Below, piece after piece: positions 43,561-54,500 of a stretch of DNA of 64,000 nucleotides. Made by a program: the position numbers and the translations under genes. Where the stretch lies: NCBI RefSeq assembly GCF_003597395.2, contig NC_133770.1, positions 206,787,102-206,851,101 on the forward strand. Reading direction: 5' to 3'. Source of the DNA: Chelonoidis abingdonii. Its lineage: Eukaryota; Chordata; Testudines; Testudinidae. Numbering within the stretch: position 1 is the first letter of the stretch; each line of letters opens with the position of its first letter. The notes under the pieces were generated by a model. It did not search any database, was not told the DNA's origin, and was given only the letters and a program-made list of their open reading frames with translations.

Positions 43561-45579
43561 TTTACCTGTGAGAAAAGAAACCTAACACATTTAATTAGTG
43601 CCTGGCAATGTTTTGCAAACCTTATAGCTGTTTGGGCACATTTAAGCCCTCCTTTTCCGGGCTGTCAGCCAAGTCTTAACTATGAGCAGTGTCCTTGAAT
43701 GGAGTCAGTGTCTTATCTATAGCCTGAGCTTGCTAGCTATTTTTTTTCCAGTTAACTTTTGTTCTTTTGTCCTTTTTCCCTTCTTGGCTTCTTTTGACCT
43801 ACAAAGGAAACTTTCTACTTTTCACTCAAACACATTTTTCCCAACAATGAACACAGAAACATTGCCATTATACAGTACATTAGTCTTATTATTCATGTAT
43901 GCCACATATACCCTTCCACTAAAATAACCTTATTACAGAACTTTGGAGCAACAAGCTAGAACAGCATACCCACTTTGATGAGTTTACTTCAATTACAACT
44001 TCTTTGGCCAATGAAGTTTCTTTTTCTACTTAAGCAAATCCCATGTTAGACTTGAGTCCTTGCTTTTCAGTATATTACATTTTCTTGATTCCAAACCGAC
44101 CATCCCATGAAAAACACTAAACACAACAATTCCGGCCACAAGACAAACACCACAAGACAAACCATAGAACACAAAACATAATTCCTGTTGTGCCAGTAAA
44201 TGCATGGTACATTGAATGCTGTTCAGCTGGCATCAGTTTTCTCTGATTATCTGAAAGACAAAAACCAGAGGTCTACCCTCCTGGGCAGTCAATCATCACT
44301 TAAAATGTACAAATACCCTTGTTGACTTCAGGCAAAACAGAGGAATTACCCCATATTTTCTTGTATGTGTTTCATAGGCAGCCCAGGTTTCAGTGGCTCC
44401 TACCTTATCAGTTAGATAATTTGCATTAATACAGATGCTTTCTGGCTTGCTTTTTACTTTTAACTCCTGCTTTCAAACACTGAAAGAAAACATCACCACT
44501 TATAGTGCCCTTAGAGCCTAATAACATTTCAATTACATAACACTATATACATTCTTCAGTTAATTCAACTAAATTATTCATAGACAAATGATTGCAATCC
44601 AATAATTTCTTTGCCTGAATTTATTTACAAACATTTCAAAGACACCAAGAACTTTCCTCTTTAGCATTTTTATAAAGTTCAACTGCTGTTTCCTCCGGCA
44701 ACTACAGAGTTAACTTCTCACTCATCCTTAAATCAGCTGCTTGTCTCCCAGCAGCCACTGTTATCAACTCAAATCACCATTCCAAGTTTTGTTGTGGGTA
44801 TTTGAAATCCCCATGCTTACACTTACTTACTCCTTCCTTCCACTACACCCTCAAAATTTTCCAAACTGTTTTCCAATCTCTCTGTCTGTTGCCTGCCTGC
44901 CTGGGCCCGATCCTGCTTTTCTCACTGAACCGTCCCTTCCCTGGGCACCAACTTGTTCCACTACCAGTTTAGCTAGGAGGGTGGGCTTCTCAACTAGCCC
45001 CCACCCCTCCTGGTCTCTTCCCTTAAACATTCTTACTCACAAGACTACCCGAGTCCTCCCTCGTGAGGCTTGCCACCTGGGCAAAAACACATGGCCCATT
45101 GGGTAAAGGCCATTTACTTAACAGATAATCCAATCCCCTTTAGAGGGTTTACCCAGAGACCCACCCATCTGTCTGCTGACACTCAAATAGAAAAGAGAAT
45201 TATACAGAGAGCAGAGGGAATTACAGTCTAAGCCAGGTTTCCCACTCCTATACACTGACCGCTACAGGGGACAGGACAGAAGGATCTCAATTCTACCTCA
45301 GAGCTTCATCGCATGCAATGGCTTCCACTCTGAGGAATTACGAACGAGAGGTTCAGTTCTGCCCACACACCTAACGCCCAAATGAACAGAGCAGAAAAAC
45401 ATTAACCGGTTAACCAGAACAGAACCAGATAGTGCACCAGAACCAGATAAGAGGCCGGCCCCCAAGCAGAACCACATAGTATTTCCTTATTGTATTAGGG
45501 CTCACCTTATCGGAGCACGAACCCCAGGGGCTTTGGAGAAGTGAGGAAGAGGGGTTAAGCACTCCAGTGGCATGTCACA

Positions 45580-46643
45580 CCCCAAAAGCATATTTTAAGT
45601 CCGTATAAATATTAACCTTTTTCCCTTGCATACCGTCTGGATGCTCTCTAAATCTCTTTGCAATATCCTTTGCACATTGTGACATGAAAACCATTTTAAC
45701 CATCTCCTTTCCATGATCAGTTTCAGGATTCAGATTCCCATGCTTTCTAATTTCACAAATCAGTCGAGCACAAAAGTCAGAGGGGTGCTCGTCTGGACAC
45801 TGTCTTTCATCTTCTGTTATGAGTATCTAATAACTGATTTACATTTGCCCAAATGGGCACATGAGTGAAAATGATTATACAGAACATTTTTTCCACTACC
45901 TCAGGATTGTCTCATAAGTGAGGCATAGTGCATTGCCAGTTAAACAAATCTGAAGTTGCAAACAGGGTAGGGGTAAAACCCATCCCATGTCCCCCAGCAA
46001 CCAGTGGAACCAGATAAGTTCTCAACAGGGCTTGTAATATCAGGGGTGTCTCAGAAACATTCTTCCTCATGGAGTTACATAACCTAGTGGGGTCCACAAG
46101 GGCGAGGACAAGGGCTGCTGTAATATTGGAGTGTTAGAAAAGCAGTCCCTGGCCAAGTTTGCGAAAGGCTGGCTGGAGGCTGCACAGAGGGAGTGAGGCT
46201 GCCTGATTCCTCTGAAGATGAGGGAACATCACTCTGAGCTCCCCCTTGGTTCTCCTCTGTCCCTGAACTGTCCCTAACCTGCTTTTGAATCCTTGCACTC
46301 CACCAGACAGGGGGAAGAACAGGAACAAAATTGTCCTCCTCCCGGTGCGGCTCCGGGGCATGTGGTGGAGGATTGTTACAAGAGCTCTCTATACAAACAG
46401 CTTCAGAAGCTACCCGTTCGCAGACAAAACAGGAGTAATTGAAGGATCGTGTTATAATAAAGTGATCCTTCCAGTGGCCACCTTTCCTGATCCTCTACTT
46501 GATATTGAGGCCAGTCTACTGTTACAGACCTTTTTCAGTTTATTCTTAGTCATCGGATCCGATCCAAACACCTTCCAATTCACTAGAATGCATTCTAAGG
46601 GTGTACACTCTACCTGCCGCCCCATACCATGCCCTTGACCCAT
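45580..46643 (-). pseudogene. Retroviral gag remnant fused to an RNase H scrap
   Basis: An open stretch starts at 46643 with Met-Gly, the myristoylation context of matrix proteins. A proline/serine-rich part follows. At about 45960-45945 ATSDLFNW, a motif near the start of gamma-type capsid proteins, is visible. Near 45620-45600 the text changes to NIYTDLKYAFGV, which is an RNase H motif from pol. Everything between capsid and RNase H is therefore deleted. Several stops and frameshifts. Confidence 0.65.
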
Positions 46644-46940
46644 TATATGCTAATACACCAGTAGCTAATGGGAATTACAATGAGTGGGCGTCCCCAGCCT
46701 CGGGCCAAAGTCCAGAACACTAGACTGTTCCTACCTTATCCAAGGGACTGGTTCCTCACTGTCGCCCGCAACTGCCTCTCCACTACTCGAGTGCGTTGCA
46801 CCATTGTGCCCTCCGGAGTCGGTCAAACCGTGTCTCCGCTGAGGCCCCCGATTAAGTCACTGGTACGCGCTGAGCATCGATCGTCGCCGCAATCCGTCAA
46901 CCACCAGGAGGGATCCGGGCAAGCTAATTTTCAGCCTCGA

Positions 46941-46958
46941 GCCCCACATTGGGCGCCA
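46941..46958 (-). promoter_or_regulatory. Retroviral primer-binding site, tRNA-Lys type
   Basis: Minus strand reads TGGCGCCCAATGTGGGGC, five bases after the LTR end. One mismatch from the site used by viruses primed with tRNA-Lys1,2. It fixes the orientation of the provirus. Confidence 0.85.
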
Positions 46959-46963
46959 AGAAC

Positions 46964-47504
46964 TGTTGCCGGCACAGAGTGCCCAAGGGGGGCAACAGCG
47001 GGGTTCGTTGCCCGGTGTGTGTCGCGCCAACGAACACACCAGGGTGGAGAAGCAGACAAAGTTTGAGATCTCAAAGCGGTGCAAGGAGACTGGGACGTCT
47101 CAGATCAAGCACACAGATACAAGCAGGCTCTTCCCTTTTATACCCCAGTTGTTTACTGTAAAATTGTTCTTTTTGCTGACTAGCTCATCCCTGGCTCCCC
47201 CCTCCCTCTTCTGTCCAGCTGCAGTGTTCTACTTGCTTAATCTTTCCTCCCCCTCGTTTCTGTTACAGGCAAGTACACCTTACCTGAAGCAGCCTTGAGC
47301 TAGTTTCAGCCTAGCCCCAGTCTGTTACAACAGAGAACTGGCTGCTGACACTACATTTTTGCAGCTGTTAGCACTTTAGGTTACACAAAGTGTCTAACAT
47401 GGAGGAACATTGGTTCACTGAGGCCTGAAACAGGAGGGCTTCATTGACACTCGTAGTCTACCACCCTCCCAAGTTACCTAGGGTTATGCCCAGTGACACC
47501 AACA
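46964..47504 (-). repeat. Retroviral 5' LTR
   Basis: 541 bp; minus-strand ends TGTTG and CAACA are intact. Differs from the other LTR by about eleven base changes and a 4-bp gap near 47060, all in the part nearest the primer site. Confidence 0.85.
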
Positions 47505-47955
47505 ATTCCCTCCTTTGAGAACGCTCAACAAACTTTTGGCTGAGTTTTCTCATACTTTGAGGACAAAAAGCAATTAAGCTCTAGGGAGCTGGGGTCATTA
47601 ATGAGGGGGTATAGTGGGATTTCCTGGGGAACGGGAGGTACAAATTCTATGTAGGAGTGCTTTACAGCAAGCAAGCAAGAGGAGAGTAATGATACACAAC
47701 ACCACACCAGTGAGCAGGAGGCAAACAATGCCTCTCCCTAGTCCGCCCAGGTTGGGTAACCAGCCCCATAGGGAATCAGAAATAGTGGGTTCCCTTTCCT
47801 GGGCCTTCCACTGTTCAAAAGCCTGTTTGGCTGACAGGATGTGCTTGTTAATATCCTGTGCATTTTCTGGGACATAAGTACAGCATTCATCCCCTATAAG
47901 GGCGCACACCCCGCCCTGTGAAGCCACACTTTCACCCGGAAAGTGTCCAAGTATG
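47505..47955 (-). pseudogene. Extra env-end fragment outside the 5' LTR
   Basis: By eye the same 451 bp as 42095-42545, without a difference that I could find: polypurine tract, env tail, membrane segment and CX6CC. It lies upstream of the 5' LTR in viral sense, where host DNA would be expected, and ends abruptly at 47955 next to the CEP76 promoter. Confidence 0.8.
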
Positions 47956-48500
47956 GGCATTTATGCTACACGCAGGGGGCAAGTTTTTTGTTTTTTTGCA
48001 ATAGCAGTTTCGTACACTCCACTGCCCACCAGTAACTGCGGGCCGTAGCACATTGCTACAGAGAGCAGCTTCCCGCGCCGTCGCCGACGGAGAGCCTCGT
48101 TTCCATCAGGCGTTTGAGTGCGGCAGCCTCCCGCCCTAGCTGTGCGCCAGTTCGAAAAGCGGTTGCGTAGGTAGGGGAGCGCGCGGCCGCCGAGCGTGGT
48201 GGGCGGGGCGGGGCGGGGCTGGGCGAGAGGCGGCAGCGCGAGGAGTCGCGCGGGGGGTTCATGGGAGAGGACGGGTCCGGGCTGGGTACTGTGCAGGGCG
48301 AGTGTCCCGTAGGTGCTGCCGTGCTCGGGGTTTGCCATGGCGCTGCCCCCGGAGAAAGTCTCGGAGCTGAAGCAGATCATCCGGCAGCAGCTGAGCAGGG
48401 TGAGGGGCGGCGGGACCGGCGAATAGCTTCCCCCTCCGCCGTTGGAAGCGCGCGTGCTGGGTCAGCTGATGCCAGGGCTTTGCTCTGCGCGTGTGGGGGG
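47956..48500 (+). promoter_or_regulatory. CEP76: CpG-rich promoter block of CEP76 with GC boxes
   Basis: CpG-rich sequence just upstream of and over exon 1. Tandem GGGCGGGGC-type boxes (Sp1-like) lie at about 48200-48222. Its left edge abuts the retroviral env fragment at 47955, so everything upstream of roughly -380 from the start codon is retroviral. Confidence 0.7.
48337..48399 (+). CDS. CEP76: CEP76 exon 1
   Basis: ATG at 48337 in context GCCATGG, 21 codons to QQLSR, donor AGG|GTGAGG. Sits in a CpG-rich promoter block. Confidence 0.95.
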
Positions 48501-51500
48501 GCTCGTGCCACTGCCAGCTTAACTGTGTGTGTGTGTGTGTGTGTATACACAGCCATTCAACGCCGTTCCGGGGTAGGCACGTGCCCCCACCCACGAGCCA
48601 GCCTGCAACCACGAAGGGAGCTAGTGTATCCCGTGGTTTGTACCTCACCACAATCACAATTTGGTGGTTCTGTGGAGGAGTTATCTGCACCTTCTATGCG
48701 TTGCCCAAATGGGGTTAAGTGCTGCCTGCTGCCTACGGGAAGACAGTGCCTGGACTTTTTCATTGTGTCTTCAATCACGTCTTCGATAGGAATATTGCAA
48801 GCAGTCCGTGGCTTGAGCCAGTGAGTGCTGGCAGCTTTTCCATTTGCCTGTATTCTTGACGTGTGTATCTGGAAAGGCTTTCTGGATTTGAGTTGGGAGA
48901 GAGGGAGTGATTTGATGTCTAGGTGTATGAGTCATTCCAGAGTAGCCAGGATCTTGTTGGACCACAGCAGCATCTCACTTGATGTTGACTGGCACAATGC
49001 TTTCCAAAATGGAGAGCCCCTAGTATTGGTTGGTATTGATTTGAGAGAACCACTAACAATCCTGAGTGTGACATTGATTTCGGTGTCAACAAGATTGATG
49101 TGGAAGCTCTTGTATACAAACTGGGGCACAATACTCTACTGTTGCCAAGACCAGAGCTTGTACTGATGTTTGAAGCATGTGTGCATGTCATCCCCGAGAT
49201 GTGCCAGTGAGCTTTTGGATGATGATAGCCCTTGTCTTTATCTTCTTATTGGTGTTATCAAGGTATTGGCGATAGTTCAGCATCTACTTGAGGGTAACTC
49301 CAAGGTACCCTGGGTTGTAGTCATGTGGTGGAGGCAGATCACAAAAGTCCACTTTGAGTGGCACTTTGGTATGTTTGTTCACATAGAAGGCAGAGCATTG
49401 GGTTTCAGTTGCCAAGTTTTGAAATAGTCTCAACTGTTTGGAGGTCATTGTTCATCACCTTTTCTATGGCCTTTAGAGAGACGCTTGCATTGCTAGGGCA
49501 ATATTATTTGCATGGCTGAATTTAAGGGATGATGTGACCAGATTCTCACTGGTGTAGAAATCGAATAGTGCAGACAGATCTCTGTGATTGGCTGGCAGAT
49601 TTACCAAGACGTACAGTGAATCTTGAGTTACTTAGCATCTCGATGATGAGTTTGATGGTTGATTGGCATGAGAAAGCTTCAACAGAAGATGTTTGTGCCA
49701 TACAGTATCGTATGCAGAAGACAGATCAATGAATGCTGCTGCTTTTAATTAATGCTGATAGCTGGGTTTTATGTAGTTAGTTAAGACCAGCACCCAGTCA
49801 CACTAATTGTGACCATTTCTAAATCCGGCCTGCTCTTGGGGCACCAGTTGCTGCAGTATCTGCTGTAACCTTTGAAGTAGGAGCTGCTCCAACATTTTAT
49901 AGCAACTGCTAAGTGCTGCTGGCTTTTTGGGTCAGTGGCCTGTTTTCCAGGCTTCAGAATGACTATGATCTTAGCCCCCTTTCCACTCTCTTGATATTGT
50001 ACCGGAAGAGTGGATGTTGCTGAAGAAGACTACTAGCCACTTTTGGACCAAGTTTTTTCAGGAATTCTGGATATATTTTGTCCATTCCTGCTGCTTTCCT
50101 GGACTTAGTGTTGGAAAGACCGTTGTCCACTTAATCTACTGTGTAGAGGACAGAAAAAGATGAAGGTTCCGAGGAGCAGATGACAGCCTTTGTGTGATTT
50201 ACTCTGTAGTGCATAAACACAATGAATGTAATCAAATTGGCGACTGAACCTCCTTATGGGTTCACCTGGTCAGAAAAGCAATGGCTCTGGTCACTGAGTG
50301 ATTTCAAATAAACAGCCTCCCAATAAGTTTCTTGCCTCAGGGTTTGTTTTAAAAGTGAGGTTTTTCTTTCTACTCCCCCTTTGTTAGGGCAAGTATCTGC
50401 TTGCCTAATTATTCCCCCCTTCCAACATCTGTTTATTATTCCTTCATCTTGTTTCTCTTCTCCTCTCTGCTCGATTAGTCTTTTCCTGGGCTTGCTCCAT
50501 CTGTGTCTCTATCTTTTATTTTTTATTTTATTTTTTTTAAATATATCACAAAAAATGCCAAGCTCAGACTGTTTTTCTCTCTTCTCAATCTTTGGGAGAG
50601 CTGGAAAGGTCATAGGCCATAGAGAAAAGCTGTGATTTCAGTTATGTGAAGTAAGACAGAGTGGGTAAGGTGGAGAGAGAAAGAGAGGTTGCTGCAAAAG
50701 ACAGGATCTTAAGAGAAGACTCTTGCACCATCCACTACCAAATTGTATAACAGGACAGAGAAGGCTAGTGGTAGATAAGTGAAAGGGATTGAGAGTAGGA
50801 AAAGACAAGGTCTTTGAGGTAAATTGGAGAAAATTAATAGAGGGCCTAATTTTTTCTTTTAAAGATGATAAAGTTTGAACTGGATGTTGGAACAAATGAG
50901 AACTGTGAATCTTATTTATAGGTATTTCTGTGGTACTTAGCACAAGAGAATCAGAGTACTTCACCTACACTAATTAGTTTAGCCTTACACTGTACCTGAG
51001 AGATTGGGAAGTATATTTATCCCAACTTTATAGTTCAGGAACTAAAATACAGAGATTAAGTAACTTCCATATGGTCACACAGGAAGTCTGTGATGGAACC
51101 AGCACCAGATCTCATGAATCCCAGCCTAGTCCCTTGAACACAAGACCGTCCTCATAGGGACGAGGGTATACTAGACACAATGTGTGGGCAGAACTCTGGA
51201 GTTTGAGACACAAAATGATACAAAAGCATGGATAAGATTTCATAATGGTCAGATTTGTAGATATTTGGGAGGAGGAGAGTTCAAGGTCTGGAATGCTGTC
51301 AAGATGATGGACAGGGAAGCCACATAGTTGAGGCTTGGTTTACGCTTGAGTTTTACCAGTATAGCTATTTTAGACAGGGAATGAGGTTTGTTTGTTTTTT
51401 TGTCTCTTTTTACTGAAACACTTACACTGGTAAAGGCCTTATTGTATATGCAGTTATGCAAGTGTAAAGGTGTATTAAACCAGTATAGTTATTTCCTTAC

Positions 51501-54500
51501 CTGAATGGGAATAACTATAACAGTATTTAGCATCTTTTTACTGGTAGAACTGCTGCCACACTAAGGGGTAATAAAGCTTTAACTATGCTAATATAGTTGA
51601 TTCCTGAGTCAAGGGGGGGAATAGAAATGAGTCTGAAGATACTGCTTTTGTCCAGAAGTACTTCTGTCTTGAAATAGTCATCTAAAAGAAATGTAGAGGA
51701 AGCTGCATGTTAACTTAAAGTGGAGAGGGTGAACAGAGGAGAGTCGTTAAACTTGAATCACCATTTTATCTTAAGAATGTTTAATATGGTCATACTAGGT
51801 CAGAACAGTGGTCCATCTAGCCCAGTATCCTATCTTCTGACAGCATCCAACGCTAGGTGCTTCAGAGGGAATGAACAGAATAGACAATTTTTGAGTGATC
51901 CATTCCCAGCTTCTGGCAATCAGACTCTAGGGAGATCCAGAACATGGGGTTGCATCCCTGACCATCTTGGCTAATATTTGTTGATGAACTTATCCTCCAT
52001 GAACTTATCTAATTATTTTTTGAACCCATTTATACTTTTGTCTTTCAACGTCCCCTGGTAGCAAGTTCCACTGGTTGACTGTGCGTTGTATGAAGAAGTA
52101 TTTCCTTATGTTTGTTTAAATGTACTGCCTAGTAATTTCACTAACTTTCTAGTTCCTGTGTTATGTGAAGGGGTAAATAACACTTCCCTATTCACTCTTT
52201 CCGCAGCTTTCCTGGTTTTATAGACCTCTATCATATCCCCTCTAAGTCGTTTCTTTTCTAATATGAACAGTCCCAGTCTTTTTAAGTTCTCCTCGTACAG
52301 AAGCTGTTCCATACCCTTAATAATTTTTGTTGCCCTTCTCTGTAACTTTTCCAGTTTAGTATGTCCTTTTTTGAAATAGGAGAGACAGAACTGCTTGCAG
52401 TATCCAAGGTGTGGGTGTACCATGGATTTATATAGTGGAACTATGATATTTTCTGCATTTTTATCTTTCCATTTCCTAATGGTTCCTAATATTGTATTAG
52501 CTTTTTTGACTGCTGCCGCACACTGAGCAGATGTTTGCAGAGAACTATCCACGATGACGCCAAGATCTTTCTTGAGTGATAACAGCTAATTTAGACCCCA
52601 TCATTTTCTATGTATATTTAGGATTATATTTTCCAACATTGATTACTTTGCGCTTATCAACGTTGAATTTCATCTTCCATTTTCTTGCCCAGTCACTCAG
52701 TTTTGTAGGATCCCTTTGTAACTCTTTTCAGTCAGCTTTGGACTTGCCTATGTTGATTAATTTTGTATCGTCTGAAAACTTTGCCACCTCACTTTTTACC
52801 CCCTTTTCTAGGTCACTTACAAATATGTTCAACAGCACAGGTCTCAGTACAGATCCTTGGGGGACCCCTTTATTTACCTGTCTCCATTGTAAAAACTGAC
52901 CATGTGTTCCTACCCTTTGCTGCTTATATTTTAACCAGCTACTGATCCTTGAGAACTTTCCTCTTATCCCATGACTGCTCACTATTCGTATGAGCCTTAG
53001 GTGTGGAACCTTGTCAAAGGCTTTGTGAAGTCCAAATACATTATAGCTTTCTGATCACCCTTGTCTGCATGCTTGTTGATGCCCTCAGAAAATTCAAATA
53101 GATTGATGAGGCATGTTTGCCCTTTACAAAAGCTGTGTTGACTCTTCCTCCACTACTTCTGGGGGGATTCTGCATCACTGCACATGCACAGAATTCATGT
53201 CCCCACGCAGATTTCTTTGCTTCTCTGCAGGAAAAAAATCTTCTGATGGGGAAGCAAAGGGAAACCCATGAGTGATCATGTGCCCCTCCCCAGCAGTCAG
53301 GCAGGTTGGTTCAGGCAGCTGGTAGAGAGATAAATCACCACTAGCATTTTTCTCACTGAGGCCACGTCTACACTACGGGATAATATCGAATTAGCTAAAA
53401 TCGTTTTTATAAAACTGATATTATAAATTCGATTTCATGCGGCCACACTAGGCACAGTAATTCGGTGTTGTGCATGCATGGTCCGAGGCTAACGTCGATT
53501 TCTGAAGCGTTGCGTTATGGGTAGCTCTTCCATAGCTATCCCATAGTTCCCGCAGTCTCCCCCGCCCCTTGGAATTCTGGGTTGAATCATTATTGTCGTG
53601 AGTGGTTCTGGGTAAATGTCGTCAGTCATTCCTTCCTCCAGGAAAACATCAGGTGACAATCTTTTCACGCCGGTTTTCCCTGGATTGCCCTGGTTGACGC
53701 CATAGCACGGCAACCATGGAGCCCGTTCAGCTTTTTTTTGTGTCCCGGCAGTATGTGTCTTGATGCGCGGACAGGAGGCGCATACTCAGCGCTACACAGC
53801 AGCATTCACTTGCTTTTGCATTGATAGCAGAGATAGTACCAGTCGTTTGTCGTCTTCTATGCCAGAATAACTGCAAGTGAAATGAGGTATTTCTTTCCCC
53901 TTTGTACTGTCTACTGCTATATAGTGTGGTGCCCCTGGCTTGAGGGTCGTTGCGGGGGCCGCATCGCAAAGAAATTGGGATTGATTCCCGAGTTCAATCC
54001 TTTCCCTTATGGTTTCTAAGAAATAGAGTCAGTCCTGCTAGAAAAGGGGCCAGTGTATTAGAGGTACCGTGTATCGAGGCACTCAGGTGCTCCGTCGATC
54101 AGTATCACGTGGGTTGCCCCTGCAATCAACCCCACCCGTTGCTTCCTTCTCCCCCCACTTCCTGGGCTACCGTGGCAGTGTCCTGCCTTTGTGTCATGAT
54201 AGTAATAAAGATGCAGTGATAGAACACTGATTAGATGACATAAAATGAGGGGAGGCGCCTTCCCGGCGCGTATGATTAGTCCAGGCGGAACATTAAGCGG
54301 TGTGGGGGAGGAGCCTGTCATTGCTGCTGCTACTGACAGTCCAGGCCAATTACAGATCTTTTTCTTTACACAGGAAAGGGGGGCTGATTGAAGCTAGTCC
54401 CGAGTGACTTGCGCAGGACAATTACTTAGCCGTTCTGATTACTATCTTGTGTGGATTACTGGGAGTATACTAGGTCTTCCCATTTTTACCCTGGCGCCAC

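Larger units (their letters stand above)
41550..47504 (-). mobile_element. Defective endogenous retrovirus, minus strand (gamma-like gag/env, Lys-tRNA primer site)
   Basis: Minus-strand order: 5' LTR (47504-46964), primer-binding site (46958-46941), gag remains (46643 to about 45600), a short RNase H piece, integrase C-terminal remains (about 43560-43320), env transmembrane end (42517-42188), polypurine tract (42109-42095), 3' LTR (42094-41550). LTRs begin TGTTG and end CAACA. Most of pol, including the protease and polymerase core, and the env surface part are missing or unreadable. Many stops, so it cannot make virus. Grouping as gamma-like is inference from gag and env motifs. Confidence 0.85.
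38804..48336. other. Gap between divergent PSMG2 and CEP76 starts, filled with transposons
   Basis: In order: PSMG2 promoter flank, a GC-rich repeat (about 39130-39830), a Penelope-like inverted copy (39840-40135), a foldback (40462-40840), a truncated CR1 (about 40920-41549), the endogenous retrovirus (41550-47504), a loose env fragment (47505-47955), and the CEP76 promoter. No host gene found. Confidence 0.75.

Noticed and set aside
44741..45106. 121-codon plus-strand frame inside the retrovirus
   Set aside because: Opposite strand to the viral genes and without recognised features.
48261..48824. 187-codon plus-strand frame across CEP76 exon 1
   Set aside because: It reads a different frame from MALPPEK; the correct frame is fixed by the family N-terminus and the GTGAGG donor.
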